Positions 33,698-43,107 are shown, counted from the stretch's first letter. The stretch: DNA of 64,000 bases from Dehalococcoidia bacterium (GCA_020847985.1 JADLBC010000008.1:186001-250000); one strand, 5' to 3'. Made by a program: numbers and translations. The notes: generated by a model not told the origin, from the letters alone.

Positions 33698-35212
33698 TTG
33701 GCCCAGGCACTTCGGCCGCCTCGCACGCGCGGGCGTCCGGGAGTCGCAGGACAGCGCATCACCCGGTCCGACCTCTTCCCCCACCCCCGCCATTTCCGAG
33801 GTCGGCATCATGCAGCGACCATTCTTGTGGTCTTACTGCTTGCTGTCTTCGGATTCCGGCTGTTCCCGGAACGGGACGTCACTGTCTTCTCCAGTGGCGA
33901 GTCCTACCGCGTCTCCGCGACCTTCGACACCCGCGAGGAAGCCCTCGCCGCCGCCGCCGTGGACCTCGAGCCTGGCGATCGCGTCCTGCTGGGCACCGGC
34001 GGACGCCACACCAGCCTCGCCGTCCAGCGCGCCCGCCCGATCGTTGTCGAAAGCGATGGCCAGGCCATCCAGCTCCGTACCCAGGCCACCACCATCTCCG
34101 GCGCCCTCGCCGAAGCCGGCATCGACCTGCGCCCCGGCGACCGCGTCTACCTCGATGGCCAGCTCGCCACCGCGCGCGGCCCGCTCTACGGCGCCGTCTC
34201 CTATGCTTCCCGTTCGCCCGGCGCCGTCACCGCCAGCCCCGGCGTTCCCGCCGATGCCATCCGCGTCGCCATCGTCCGCGGCAAGCCCGTCTCCGTGTAC
34301 GTCGACACCATGCGCGTCGATATCTCCTCCGCCGGCGATACCGTCGCCGCCGTCCTCGCCGACCTCGGCATGACCGTCCGCGAAGGCGACCTCGTCCGGC
34401 CCGCGCTCGATGCGCCCGTCACCGCCGGCACTGTCATCCGCCTCGCCAAGGCCCGTACCGTGACCGTCCGCGTCGATGGCAAGGACCAGCTTCTCTATAC
34501 GCACGCCACCACCGTCGCCGATGTCCTCACTGTGCTCGGCATCGAACTTGGCCCCGAGGACGCCGTCGAACCCTCGCCCGAAAGCTACCTCCAGAACGGC
34601 ATGTCCATCGCCATCGCCCTCACCCGCCAGGTCGTCGAGGAAGTGAGCGAGCCGATCTCGCCGCCGACCGTCTACGAGACCGACAGCACCCTCGCCACCG
34701 GCACCGTGAAAGTCGTCCAGGGCACCCCCGGCGCGCGCGTCCGCAAGTTCACCGTTACCTACAAGAACGGCGTCGAAGTCTCCCGCCAGGAATCCTCGGG
34801 CTCGGTCGTCGCCACGCAGCCCATCCCCACGCGCCAGATCACCGGTACGAAGGCGGCCGCCGCCGGCGGTGGCACGAAGCCCACGCTCAGCGCCCCCGGC
34901 TACAACGGCGTCTACAAGCGCAAGCTCACCGTCGATGCCACCTGGTACAACGCCAGCCACGGCGGCTGGGCCCGTAGCGACCCAAATTACGGCCGCACCG
35001 CCTCCGGTGCCTTCCTCGACTGGGGCATCTGCGCCACCGACCCCTCGTACATCGCCATGGGCACGAAGTTCTACGTCCCCGATTACGGCATGTGCGTCGC
35101 CGCCGATACGGGCGGCGCGATCAAGGGCGCTATCATCGACCTCGGCTTCCCCGAATCCGTCGGCGACCCCGGCTGGGGACGCCGCGTGGTCGATATCTAC
35201 ATCGTCGAGTAG
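33698..35212 (+). CDS. Wall-associated protein with DUF348, G5 and 3D domains (YabE/RpfB-like)
   Basis: 504 residues. An N-terminal membrane anchor (AATILVVLLLAVFGFRLF, about 40-57) is followed by three ubiquitin-like DUF348 modules (VRVDGKDQLLYTHATTVADV is the third). A G5 domain follows (VVQGTPGARVRKFTVTYKNG), then a C-terminal 3D domain with DATWYNASHGG, GRTASGAF, YIAMGTKFYVPDYG and VAADTGGAIKG; its three aspartates are present. Related proteins cleave or remodel peptidoglycan. I chose TTG 33698 because GAGGAG lies five bases before it; an in-frame ATG at 33632 falls inside the SRP RNA. It follows the SRP RNA by 56 bases. Confidence 0.85.
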   Translation: MAQALRPPRTRGRPGVAGQRITRSDLFPHPRHFRGRHHAATILVVLLLAVFGFRLFPERDVTVFSSGESYRVSATFDTREEALAAAAVDLEPGDRVLLGTGGRHTSLAVQRARPIVVESDGQAIQLRTQATTISGALAEAGIDLRPGDRVYLDGQLATARGPLYGAVSYASRSPGAVTASPGVPADAIRVAIVRGKPVSVYVDTMRVDISSAGDTVAAVLADLGMTVREGDLVRPALDAPVTAGTVIRLAKARTVTVRVDGKDQLLYTHATTVADVLTVLGIELGPEDAVEPSPESYLQNGMSIAIALTRQVVEEVSEPISPPTVYETDSTLATGTVKVVQGTPGARVRKFTVTYKNGVEVSRQESSGSVVATQPIPTRQITGTKAAAAGGGTKPTLSAPGYNGVYKRKLTVDATWYNASHGGWARSDPNYGRTASGAFLDWGICATDPSYIAMGTKFYVPDYGMCVAADTGGAIKGAIIDLGFPESVGDPGWGRRVVDIYIVE

Positions 35213-35242
35213 CCATCGCTCGCCCGGCCCCGCGCCCTCGCC

Positions 35243-35248
35243 TACCAT
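35243..35248 (+). promoter_or_regulatory. -10 hexamer, leaderless start of rsmA
   Basis: TACCAT, then CACTGC, then ATG. There is no Shine-Dalgarno sequence and no clear -35 box. Confidence 0.45.
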
Positions 35249-35254
35249 CACTGC

Positions 35255-36073
35255 ATGCCCCGTACCTCCGGCCCGCGCCCGCGCAAGGCCCTCGGCCAGC
35301 ACTTTCTCTGGGATACCGGCGTCCTCGCCGATATCGCCTCCGCCGTGCGCGTCCCCGCCGGTGGGTTCGTACTCGAAATCGGTGCCGGCACCGGCCAGCT
35401 AACCGCCGCCCTCCTCGAACGGAGCCACGAAGTCTGGGCCGTCGAAATCGAAGAGCGGCTCCTCCCGCACCTGCGCCACCGCTTCCGCGGCGAACCCCGC
35501 TTCCACCTCCTCCACGGCGACGCTCGCGACATGGACCTCGCCGGCCTGCTGCCCCCGGGGCGGCCCTTCGCCGCCTGCGGCAACCTCCCCTACTTCGCCG
35601 CGAACCCCATCATCCGCCGCCTCCTCGAGCGCGAACCCCGGCCCACCGAAGCGGTCGTCATGGTCCAGCGCGAAGTCGGCCGCGAACTCGCCGCTGCCCC
35701 CGGTGATGCCTCCCTCCTCGCCATCTCCGTCCAGGTCTATGCCACCGCTGAGGTGCTCTTCGACGTCGCACCCGAGGCGTTCGACCCCCCGCCCGCGGTC
35801 GTCTCCTCCGTCGTCCGCCTCACCCTGCGCGCGACACCGCTCGTTCCCCCTGCACGCAACGAGGCGTTCTTCCGGCTCGTCTCCAACACCTTTCGCAACC
35901 CTCGGAAGCAGATCCACAACTCGCTGGCCCGCGGCACGTGGCTCCCGCCCCGGGGCGCCGCCGAGGCGCTGGAAGCCGCCGGCATCGCCCCCACGCGCCG
36001 CGCCGAGACCCTCACTGTCGAGGATTGGCTGCGCCTTCTCGACGCCTGCGAGGCCATCGCCCCCCGTGCCTGA
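35255..36073 (+). CDS. rsmA: 16S rRNA dimethyladenosine transferase (KsgA/RsmA)
   Basis: 272 residues. It dimethylates two adjacent adenosines near the 3' end of 16S rRNA. KALGQHFLWDTGVLADI at the N-terminus, SAM loop LEIGAGTGQLTAALLE, acidic VWAVEIEERL, the catalytic NLPYFAANPIIRRLL and VQREVGRELAA are all canonical, as is SSVVRLTLR before the C-terminal domain. The last codons overlap the ispE start by eight bases, so it begins an operon with ispE and a membrane protein. Confidence 0.96.
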   Translation: MPRTSGPRPRKALGQHFLWDTGVLADIASAVRVPAGGFVLEIGAGTGQLTAALLERSHEVWAVEIEERLLPHLRHRFRGEPRFHLLHGDARDMDLAGLLPPGRPFAACGNLPYFAANPIIRRLLEREPRPTEAVVMVQREVGRELAAAPGDASLLAISVQVYATAEVLFDVAPEAFDPPPAVVSSVVRLTLRATPLVPPARNEAFFRLVSNTFRNPRKQIHNSLARGTWLPPRGAAEALEAAGIAPTRRAETLTVEDWLRLLDACEAIAPRA

Positions 36074-36935
36074 GACGCTCTCCGCCCCGAGCCCGGCGAA
36101 GGTCAACCTCACCCTCGAGGTCCTCTCCCGCCGCGCCGATGGCTACCACGAACTCGAAACCATCCTCCAGACGCTCGAACTCGCCGGGGATGTCACCGTC
36201 ACGCTTGAGAGCGACACCCCCGGGATCACGGTCGATGGTCCCTGCGCCGGCGGCGTCCCCGCCGATGCGACCAACCTCGCACTCCGGGCCGCGAACGCCC
36301 TCGCCGCGCGCACCGGCCGCGATATCTCCCGGCTCCATATCCACCTCGAAAAACGCGTACCGGCCGCCGGCGGACTCGGTGGCGGCGCTTCCGATGCGGC
36401 CACCGTCCTCCGCCTGCTCCAGCGCGCGTGGGGCGTCCCCGATGCCGCGCTCCAACTCGCGGCTGAATCCGTCGGCAGCGACGAAGGCTTCTTCCTCGCC
36501 GGAGGCACCGCCTGGGCCACCGGCCGCGGCGAACGGGTCCGCGCGCTCCCGGACATTCCGCCGGCCGCCGTCGTGCTCTTCGTTTCCCCGGGAACGCTCG
36601 AACGGAAGACCGCCCGCCTCTTCGCCGCTCTCGACGCCATGCCCTTCGACCCCGGCGGCGTGAGTGCGCTCTTCGCCCGCCGGCCCGCCACGCAGGTCAC
36701 CGGCTGGGATATCTACAACGCCTTCGAACGCGTCGCCTTCGACGTCTTCCCGGGGCTGGGCCGCCTCTACGAAGCGCTGGAGGAACGCACCGGCCAGCCC
36801 ATCCACCTCGCCGGCGCCGGCCCCACCCTCTTCTGGATCGGCCCCGAAAGCGAGGCCATCCGCATCGCCGAGGCCGGCGAAGGGCTCCCCTGCACCACCA
36901 TTCGCACCCGCACGGCGCCGTCGCTGTGGCGATAA
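36066..36935 (+). CDS. ispE: 4-diphosphocytidyl-2-C-methyl-D-erythritol kinase
   Basis: 289 residues, GHMP kinase of the MEP isoprenoid pathway. The N-terminal SPAKVNLTLEVLSRRADGYHE and the ATP loop RVPAAGGLGGGASDAATVL are diagnostic, with LAGAGPTLFWIG near the C-terminus. The start is GTG at 36066, overlapping rsmA by eight bases; the longer open frame upstream is antisense to nothing real but lies inside rsmA and is rejected. The stop overlaps the next gene by ten bases. The rsmA-ispE order is common in bacteria. Confidence 0.95.
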   Translation: MPETLSAPSPAKVNLTLEVLSRRADGYHELETILQTLELAGDVTVTLESDTPGITVDGPCAGGVPADATNLALRAANALAARTGRDISRLHIHLEKRVPAAGGLGGGASDAATVLRLLQRAWGVPDAALQLAAESVGSDEGFFLAGGTAWATGRGERVRALPDIPPAAVVLFVSPGTLERKTARLFAALDAMPFDPGGVSALFARRPATQVTGWDIYNAFERVAFDVFPGLGRLYEALEERTGQPIHLAGAGPTLFWIGPESEAIRIAEAGEGLPCTTIRTRTAPSLWR

Positions 36936-37336
36936 TCGCCGGTTGGATGGCGGGCTACGTGATGGCCATCGTGAGCACCCTCGCGCTCACCTACCTCGCC
37001 TACATGGGCCGCGAAAGCCGCATCGTCAGCCGCTGGCTCGAGGGTGGCGCCTCGCCGCTCCTGCTCGCCGTGCCGCTTTCCGTGGGCACCTTCCTGGGCT
37101 GGACGATGTTCGGTCTCCTCGCCGGTTCGGCCTACCACATGGCTGGCTGGCGCGACGACAGCATCGCCCTGGGCTTCGCCCCGCCCGTCTTTCTCATCGC
37201 CATGGTGGCCCTCGCGGTCATGCCCCTGCCGCTGCTGTTGATCTTCTGGCCGCGGCGCTGGTGGCTCTTCGCCAGCCAATCCGCCGCCTTCTTGCTATGC
37301 TTTGATTGGCTGATGCCCGCTTTGGCCAGCCGGTGA
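36926..37336 (+). CDS. Hypothetical four-helix membrane protein
   Basis: 136 residues, not recognised. Four hydrophobic segments: about 5-25, 43-68, 84-104 and 112-130. Short charged loops (MGRESRIVSRW, RDD) lie between. The ATG overlaps ispE by ten bases, so it is translated from the rsmA-ispE mRNA. An extended -10 (TGATATACT) immediately after its stop begins the next unit. Confidence 0.65.
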   Translation: MAIIAGWMAGYVMAIVSTLALTYLAYMGRESRIVSRWLEGGASPLLLAVPLSVGTFLGWTMFGLLAGSAYHMAGWRDDSIALGFAPPVFLIAMVALAVMPLPLLLIFWPRRWWLFASQSAAFLLCFDWLMPALASR

Positions 37337-37342
37337 TATACT
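37334..37342 (+). promoter_or_regulatory. Extended -10 promoter of the PHP gene
   Basis: TGATATACT at 37334-37342: a TGn extension plus TATACT. Transcription near 37349 gives a leader of about 43 bases to the GTG at 37392 with a strong ribosome binding site. No -35 match. Confidence 0.5.
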
Positions 37343-37391
37343 CCCCCGGTTCGTGACAAACGGAACAATCGTGGGGCAGGGAGGCGCGTGC

Positions 37392-38105
37392 GTGCCGGGT
37401 ACCATCATCGATATGCACCTGCACACCACCAAAGGCGCTTCCGACTCAATGCTCGACCCGGACGAATTGATCGTCGAGGCGACGCGCGTCGGCCTTACTG
37501 GTGTGAACATCACGGAACACGACCGCATGTGGGAGTCGTGGGACCTCAACCCGTTTCGCAAGAAGCACACCCAGATCTTCGTGAACAACGGCATGGAAGT
37601 GTCCACCGACATGGGCCACATCCTCGCCATCGGCCTCAAGGGGTACGCCTCTGGCATTCGCCGCCTCGAAAAGCTGCGCGAAATCGCCGATGAGCAGGGT
37701 GCCTTCCTCGTCGTCGCACACCCCTTCCGCCACTTCTTCGATCCGGTGACCGCCAAGCGCGAAGGCAAGAAGCCGTTCGACCTCTACCCCGAACAGGCCG
37801 CTCACCTCCCCGTTTTCCAGCTCGTGCACGGCATCGAAGTCCTCAACGGCTGCAACACGCCGCGCGAGAACTACTTCGCCCTCCAGGTCGCCAAGATCAT
37901 GGGGAAGCCCGGCACGGGCGGCTCCGATGCCCACTCCACCCAGGGCATCGGCTATTTCACCGCCGTCTTCGATGAAACCATCGAGACCACCGAACAGATG
38001 GTCAGCCAGATGCACCTCGGCCGCTTCCATCCCGGCCGCGGCCTGCCCGATGGCACCCTCAACAACTACTGGGAAACCGCCGAACCCGTCCCCTTCTACG
38101 AGTAG
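37392..38105 (+). CDS. PHP-domain metal-dependent phosphoesterase
   Basis: 237 residues. IDMHLHTTKGASDSMLDPDEL is the first metal motif (HxH), with NITEHDRMW, VVAHPFRHFF and GGSDAHSTQGIG as later motifs. All are expected in the PHP fold (3'-5' nucleotidase or nucleoside phosphoesterase type). The GTG at 37392 is preferred over GTG 37353 because GGGAGG is seven bases upstream and the domain begins immediately after. Substrate unknown. Confidence 0.85.
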   Translation: MPGTIIDMHLHTTKGASDSMLDPDELIVEATRVGLTGVNITEHDRMWESWDLNPFRKKHTQIFVNNGMEVSTDMGHILAIGLKGYASGIRRLEKLREIADEQGAFLVVAHPFRHFFDPVTAKREGKKPFDLYPEQAAHLPVFQLVHGIEVLNGCNTPRENYFALQVAKIMGKPGTGGSDAHSTQGIGYFTAVFDETIETTEQMVSQMHLGRFHPGRGLPDGTLNNYWETAEPVPFYE

Positions 38106-38196
38106 GCGCTCCCCCACCGCGTGAGCCGGCCGCACCCCGGCCGGCGCCGCCAGCCCGCGCCATGCCTCGCATGGCCCACCCGTGGAGACGTACGGC

Positions 38197-39441
38197 ATGA
38201 CCGACGCCGCCGGCAGTTCGCGCCATTGGCTCCTGATCCTGCTGATGGCCTCCCTCGGCCTCCCCGGGATCATCTTCCGCCTCTTCCACTTCCATCCCAA
38301 TCCCGAATTCGATGCCGCCATCTTTGGCGTCAGCATCCTCGCCGCCGCCTTCCTCCTCAGCTGGGCCGCCGAGACCGCTGAAGTCGATATCTCCCAGGGT
38401 CTCGCCCTCGCCGTCATCGCCTTCATCGCCGTCCTGCCCGAATACGCCGTCGACTTCGTCCTCGCCTGGAAGGCCGGCGCCGACCCCGAGGAAGCCGCCC
38501 GCGGCCTCGCCGTCGCGAACATGACCGGCGGTAACCGGCTCCTCATCGGCGTTGGCTGGCCGATCGTCTTCGCCCTCTTCTTCTACCGCTCCCGCATCAA
38601 GGAACTCGTCGTCGACCGTCAGCGCGCCCTCGAACTCGTGTTCCTTAGCGTCGCCACCCTCTACGTCATCCTCATCCCCCTCCGGCACCACATCACCCTG
38701 CTCGATTCGATGATCCTGGTGTCGCTCTTCTTCTGCTATCTCTTCTTCACCTCCCGCCAGGAATCCGAGGAAGTCGAACTTGTCGGACCCGCCCAGGCCA
38801 TGGGCTCGCTGCCGAACGCACAGCGGCGCTCGCTCGTCATCCTCGTGCTCGTCTATAGCGCCGGAGTCATCTTTGCCTCCGCCGAACCGTTCGCGGAGTC
38901 CCTCGTCGAGATCGGCGAAGAGTTCGGCGTCTCCGAATTCCTGCTCATCCAGTGGCTCGCCCCGCTCGCCAGCGAATCGCCCGAGGTGCTGGTCGCCGGC
39001 CTCCTCGCCTGGCGCGGCCGCGCCGCCGTCGGCATGGGCGCGCTTATCTCCTCCAAGGTCAACCAGTGGACGCTTCTCATCGGCACGCTGCCGATCGCCT
39101 TCGCCGTCTCCGCGGGCGAATTCCACTTTACCGGCGGCCTGCCGCTCGACCATCGCCAGCGCGAGGAGATTTTCCTCACGGCGGCCCAGTCCGCCTTCGC
39201 CATCGCTGTCTTCGCCAACCTCCGCATGGGCCGCAACGAAGCTATCGCGCTCTTCGTCCTCTTCGCCACGCAGCTCTTCATCACGAGCGAGCAGGTGCGC
39301 ATCTACTACGCAGCCGCCTACTCGGTGCTCTGCATCGTCCTGCTGTTCGTGCACCGCAAGGAGCTCCCGGTCACGCTTCGCGCCGCCTGGGACATCCTCC
39401 GCGGCAGGAAGCTCGAACCCGAATCAGCCCACGCCGACTGA
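38197..39441 (+). CDS. Sodium/calcium exchanger family protein
   Basis: 414 residues, about 11 transmembrane helices. Two inverted alpha-repeats of the CaCA superfamily are visible. The first is VLPEYAVDFVLAWKAGA with ANMTGGNRLLIG; the second is PLASESPEVLVAGLLAW with GALISSKVNQWTLLIG. Both contain the acidic residues (LPEY, SESPEV) that bind cations. Likely exchange of calcium or another cation for sodium or protons. The ATG at 38197 has GGAG nine bases upstream; an in-frame GTG at 38182 is less likely. Confidence 0.85.
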   Translation: MTDAAGSSRHWLLILLMASLGLPGIIFRLFHFHPNPEFDAAIFGVSILAAAFLLSWAAETAEVDISQGLALAVIAFIAVLPEYAVDFVLAWKAGADPEEAARGLAVANMTGGNRLLIGVGWPIVFALFFYRSRIKELVVDRQRALELVFLSVATLYVILIPLRHHITLLDSMILVSLFFCYLFFTSRQESEEVELVGPAQAMGSLPNAQRRSLVILVLVYSAGVIFASAEPFAESLVEIGEEFGVSEFLLIQWLAPLASESPEVLVAGLLAWRGRAAVGMGALISSKVNQWTLLIGTLPIAFAVSAGEFHFTGGLPLDHRQREEIFLTAAQSAFAIAVFANLRMGRNEAIALFVLFATQLFITSEQVRIYYAAAYSVLCIVLLFVHRKELPVTLRAAWDILRGRKLEPESAHAD

Positions 39442-39579
39442 GCGCGGCGGCCTAACCGCTCGAACTGCATGCCCGCGGCTGGTTCCCCGGCAACGGCGCG
39501 ATGCACGCGGACGCCGCCAGCGTGCCCTCCGAGGGCCTCGGCTCGCGCCCCACGGCGATTCCTCCCGTGGGCACCCCTG

Positions 39580-40293
39580 CTACGACGTGCGGCTCACGCC
39601 CGTCTTCACCGCCCGCAGTACCAGCCGGTCCGTGTAGCTCACGCCCCCGAAGGCGCCCCCGCAGGTGATCAGCGTGAGCGAATCGTCCGCCGTCTGCGCC
39701 AGCACCTCGCGCATCGGCACCAGTTCCACCGGGTACTGCTTCACGCCCGTGACCTCGTACTTGATGACCGTTCCGTCCGCGAGGACGATTTCGATCACGT
39801 CCCCGGCCACCAGTTTCTTGAGGTTGGCGAACACCGCCGGGCCATAGTTCCGGTAGTCCAGGTGCCCCGAAAGCACCGCGTTGCCGCCCATGCCCGGCTT
39901 CGTCGTGAACCCGTACCACGCCACCAGCTCCGGCTTCGGCGGCGATTCCATCGTCCCGTCCGGCAGGAGCCCCATCGTCACCACCGAAGCATCCACTCCG
40001 ATGCGCGTGATCCGAATCCGCGCCACCGCCGACTCGTACCGCTGGTTCACCGGCGTCGGCGTCGGGATCACCTCGCGCGAACGCACCGATGGCGGAGATT
40101 CCTCGCCACGCACATCGCTGCGGATCGCACGGTGCTGATCGAGATCGTCATAGATCGAGGCCGTGGACGCCGGCGGGGCATCGCCCGGCAGGTTGGCGAA
40201 GACCACCAAGCCGCCCACCGCCGCGAACAGTCCCAGCAGCCCGAGGATCGCGGCCCCGCGGTGCCGCCCGATGGCCGAAAATACGCTACGCAT
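39580..40293 (-). CDS. Sortase family transpeptidase (second copy)
   Basis: 237 residues. The N-terminal membrane helix GAAILGLLGLFAAVGGLVVF is followed by a linker and a sortase barrel. The catalytic His is in VLSGHLDYRNYG, Cys in LITCGGAFGG and Arg in YTDRLVLRAV. Probably wall anchoring of proteins, substrates unseen. ATG 40293 is preferred to 40416 because the membrane helix follows directly; TAGACT lies 11 bases upstream. It diverges from the DUF4012 gene, only 55 bp away. It resembles the first sortase but is not a recent duplicate. Confidence 0.88.
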   Translation of the reverse strand: MRSVFSAIGRHRGAAILGLLGLFAAVGGLVVFANLPGDAPPASTASIYDDLDQHRAIRSDVRGEESPPSVRSREVIPTPTPVNQRYESAVARIRITRIGVDASVVTMGLLPDGTMESPPKPELVAWYGFTTKPGMGGNAVLSGHLDYRNYGPAVFANLKKLVAGDVIEIVLADGTVIKYEVTGVKQYPVELVPMREVLAQTADDSLTLITCGGAFGGVSYTDRLVLRAVKTGVSRTS

Positions 40294-40348
40294 GTCGCGG
40301 TTCGAGTCTATCCCGTATCCTGCCCGCTGGTAAGTGGGATGGTTGTGC

Positions 40349-42256
40349 ATGAGTAATCCACGTGTTCGCCGGCGGAGAGCGATCACCGCGAGCATCCTGG
40401 CCCTCGCCGTGGCCATCCTCGGGTGGCATTACTGGGTCATCTACAGCGCCGCCACGGGCGCCAAGGCCAACCTCGAAGCCGCCGAAACCGCCCTCACCGG
40501 TGACGGTTTCGACTTCACCGCCGCGGACATCGCCACCGCCGGCCGCGAAATCGACGCAGCCCGCGGCAAGATCGATTCCGCCCGCACCCACGCCCGCTTC
40601 GACCCCTTCCTTGCCACGGCCCGCGTCCTCCCCGGCACGCGCGGCCAGGCCAACGGCATCTACGACATGCTCGACATGGCCGCCACCCTCGCCCGCATCG
40701 GCGAGGAGGCCGTCGCCGCCGCCGATGTCGCCGTTCGCTACCGCGACAACCCCCCGAAGGACCAGCCCCTCACCCGTTCCCTCATCGACATGCTCGACGA
40801 GACCGCCCCCCAGCTCGACAACATCGACGCCCTCTCCCGCGACCTCGTCGAACAGCGCCGCGAACTCGGCGATCGCCCGCTGCTGGGGCCGCTCGCCCGC
40901 GTCCGCGACCGCCTCGACGAAGAGCTGCCCCGGATCGCGAACGCCGTCGAACAGGCCCGGCAGGCGCGCGGCCTCCTCCCCGGCTTCCTCGGCTTCGAAG
41001 GCGAACGCCGCTATCTCCTGCTCGCCCTTAACAACGAAGAGCTGCTCCCCGGCGGCGGGCTCGTCACCTCGTCCGGCATTATGCCCGTCACCAACGGCGT
41101 CAACGGCACGCTCGAATTCGTCGATTCCACCACCTGGCTGGGACGCTGGGAGGCGCAGGGCGGCCACTACATCGAGCCCCCGGGCCCCCTCAAGCGCTAC
41201 CTCCTGCGCGACTTCTCCTGGAACCTGCTCGTCTCCAACTGGGACCCCGACTTCACCAGCTGGGCCCAGACCGCGAAGGAGTTCCACGAGATGGTGGAAG
41301 GCCCCCAGCGCGTCGATGGCGTCGTCGCCGTCGACCTCATCGTCCTCGAGCGGCTCCTCAACGTGACTGGCCCGAAGACAATCCCCGTCGCCGGCTATGG
41401 CGATATCACCTTCACCCCCAGCAATGCCGTGCTCCAGCTTGAAGCCCTCACCCGGCAGGCCTTCGACCCCACCGAGGACCGCAAGTCCGTCATCGGCGAC
41501 CTCGCCCGCGAAGTCGTCGCCGACATGCTCCACCTCCCGTCCGAGAAGTGGGCCGACGCGATCAACGCCGTCAGCGAACTCGGCGAACAGCGTCACATCC
41601 AGGTCTTCTCCTATCGGCCCGAAGAACAGACCGTGCTCCGCGACATCGGCTGGGATGGCCGTCTCCAGGCCGCGAAGGGCGACTACCTGCACTTCAACGA
41701 AGCCAGCGTTCTCTCGACCAAGTTGAACCTCATCGTCAAGCCCGAAGGCTCCTACTCCATCGATGTAACCGAACTCGGCGATGCCCGCCACGAACTCACC
41801 CTTCGCTACAGCAACCCCTTTTCGAAGTGGGCCGCCGATAAGCCGCCGGCGCTCGTCGCCCAGCTCATGCTCGGCGGGCTGTACGGTGGGTACCTGCGCG
41901 TGTTCGGGCCCGCCGGCCTCGCCCATCCCTCGGTCGAAGTCGATGGCCAGCCTGGCACCATCGAGGACACCGGCAGCGAATCCGGCCGCGATTGGTTCGG
42001 CACCCTCCTGTCGCTTCCCGCCGACAGCACGCGCACGGTCACCTTCCGCTGGATGGTGGCCGCCGCCGGCTCCGGCTCGGACTACCGCCTCTTCATCCAG
42101 AAGCAGGCCGGCACCGATGGCATGTGCCTCGCCATCAACGTGGTCCGCGATGGCCGGCCCGCGTCGTCGGTCACCATCGAAGGTGGCACGCGCGATCCCG
42201 GCGGCCGCGTCTGCATCACCACCGACGTCACCGTCACCGCGCACTTTGGCCGCTGA
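40349..42256 (+). CDS. DUF4012-domain membrane-anchored protein
   Basis: 635 residues. One N-terminal transmembrane helix (ITASILALAVAILGWHYWV, about 11-29) then an extracytoplasmic region. The DUF4012 core is GERRYLLLALNNEELLPGGG, where related proteins read NNAELRATGG. The C-terminal half is beta-rich (SYSIDVTELGDARHELTLRY, VTFRWMVAAAG). In other high-GC bacteria these proteins are found near polysaccharide and wall genes. The function is unknown. It shares a 55-bp divergent promoter region with the second sortase. Confidence 0.78.
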   Translation: MSNPRVRRRRAITASILALAVAILGWHYWVIYSAATGAKANLEAAETALTGDGFDFTAADIATAGREIDAARGKIDSARTHARFDPFLATARVLPGTRGQANGIYDMLDMAATLARIGEEAVAAADVAVRYRDNPPKDQPLTRSLIDMLDETAPQLDNIDALSRDLVEQRRELGDRPLLGPLARVRDRLDEELPRIANAVEQARQARGLLPGFLGFEGERRYLLLALNNEELLPGGGLVTSSGIMPVTNGVNGTLEFVDSTTWLGRWEAQGGHYIEPPGPLKRYLLRDFSWNLLVSNWDPDFTSWAQTAKEFHEMVEGPQRVDGVVAVDLIVLERLLNVTGPKTIPVAGYGDITFTPSNAVLQLEALTRQAFDPTEDRKSVIGDLAREVVADMLHLPSEKWADAINAVSELGEQRHIQVFSYRPEEQTVLRDIGWDGRLQAAKGDYLHFNEASVLSTKLNLIVKPEGSYSIDVTELGDARHELTLRYSNPFSKWAADKPPALVAQLMLGGLYGGYLRVFGPAGLAHPSVEVDGQPGTIEDTGSESGRDWFGTLLSLPADSTRTVTFRWMVAAAGSGSDYRLFIQKQAGTDGMCLAINVVRDGRPASSVTIEGGTRDPGGRVCITTDVTVTAHFGR

Positions 42257-42262
42257 CGCGCG

Positions 42263-43033
42263 CTACTTGCGCCCCCACAACAGCAGCCGCTTGTACGGGT
42301 AGAAGTACGGCCGCCGGTCCGCCAGCACCGCGAGCAGCCGTTCGCTATAGCGCGCGAGGTACGCCGGGAACAGCTCCGCCGGCATCCGCGACTGGTAGTC
42401 CGTCAGGTACGCACCCTTCACCCACTCGACCACGTCCTCGGGCCCGCCGAGGTGTTGCGGGTACACCTGCATTCGCACGTTCATCTCCGCGAAGCCCAGG
42501 GCGTCCAGCTTCTCCGCATACCACTCGGGCGTTTCCACCGGCACGCGCCGCACGTATCCCTTGAGCGCCGTCGCGAACGGCTCTTCCCCCGCGACCGCGT
42601 CGGCCACGACGTGCGAGGCATGATCGTGGTTCAGCGGCATCTGCACCGCCAGCTGTCCACCCGCTGCCAGCCCCGCCGCCAGCCGTTCGAAGAGCAGTTC
42701 GTGGTCATCCACCCATTGCAGGGCTGCGTTCGAGAAGATGAGGTCGAACGGCGTCCGGGGCGCGAACCGCAGGATCGTTCCGAGTTTGAATGTCAGCCCC
42801 CTCCCCGCGAAGGCCGCGCTCTTGTCCAGCATCGTCTCCGAGTTGTCGAGCCCGATCGTCGCGCGCGCCTGCACCCGCTCGTGCATGACCTTCGTCAGTT
42901 CGCCCGTGCCGCACCCAAGGTCGATCGCCCGCCCGCCGGGGATCGGCTGCACCAGCGCCAGCAGGTCGTGGAATGGCTTGCTGCGCTCATCCTGGAAGCG
43001 GTTGTACTGGTTCGGATTCCATGTGCTCGCCAT
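42263..43033 (-). CDS. SAM-dependent methyltransferase, trans-aconitate methyltransferase-like
   Basis: 256 residues. STWNPNQYNRFQDERSKPFHDL at the N-terminus and AIDLGCGTGELTKVM as the SAM loop resemble Tam, with FDLIFSNAALQWVDDH as motif post-II and GGQLAVQMPLNHDH. Tam methylates trans-aconitate, but the real substrate here is uncertain. GGGAGGAG lies five bases before ATG 43033. It converges on the DUF4012 gene with a six-base gap. Confidence 0.8.
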   Translation of the reverse strand: MASTWNPNQYNRFQDERSKPFHDLLALVQPIPGGRAIDLGCGTGELTKVMHERVQARATIGLDNSETMLDKSAAFAGRGLTFKLGTILRFAPRTPFDLIFSNAALQWVDDHELLFERLAAGLAAGGQLAVQMPLNHDHASHVVADAVAGEEPFATALKGYVRRVPVETPEWYAEKLDALGFAEMNVRMQVYPQHLGGPEDVVEWVKGAYLTDYQSRMPAELFPAYLARYSERLLAVLADRRPYFYPYKRLLLWGRK

Positions 43034-43107
43034 CGGGCTCCTCCCGCCACCAACGCGGCCGCCTGAAGCCCTTTCCTTGGCCGGGCAGCCCCCGAGCCCC
43101 GGCGGAC

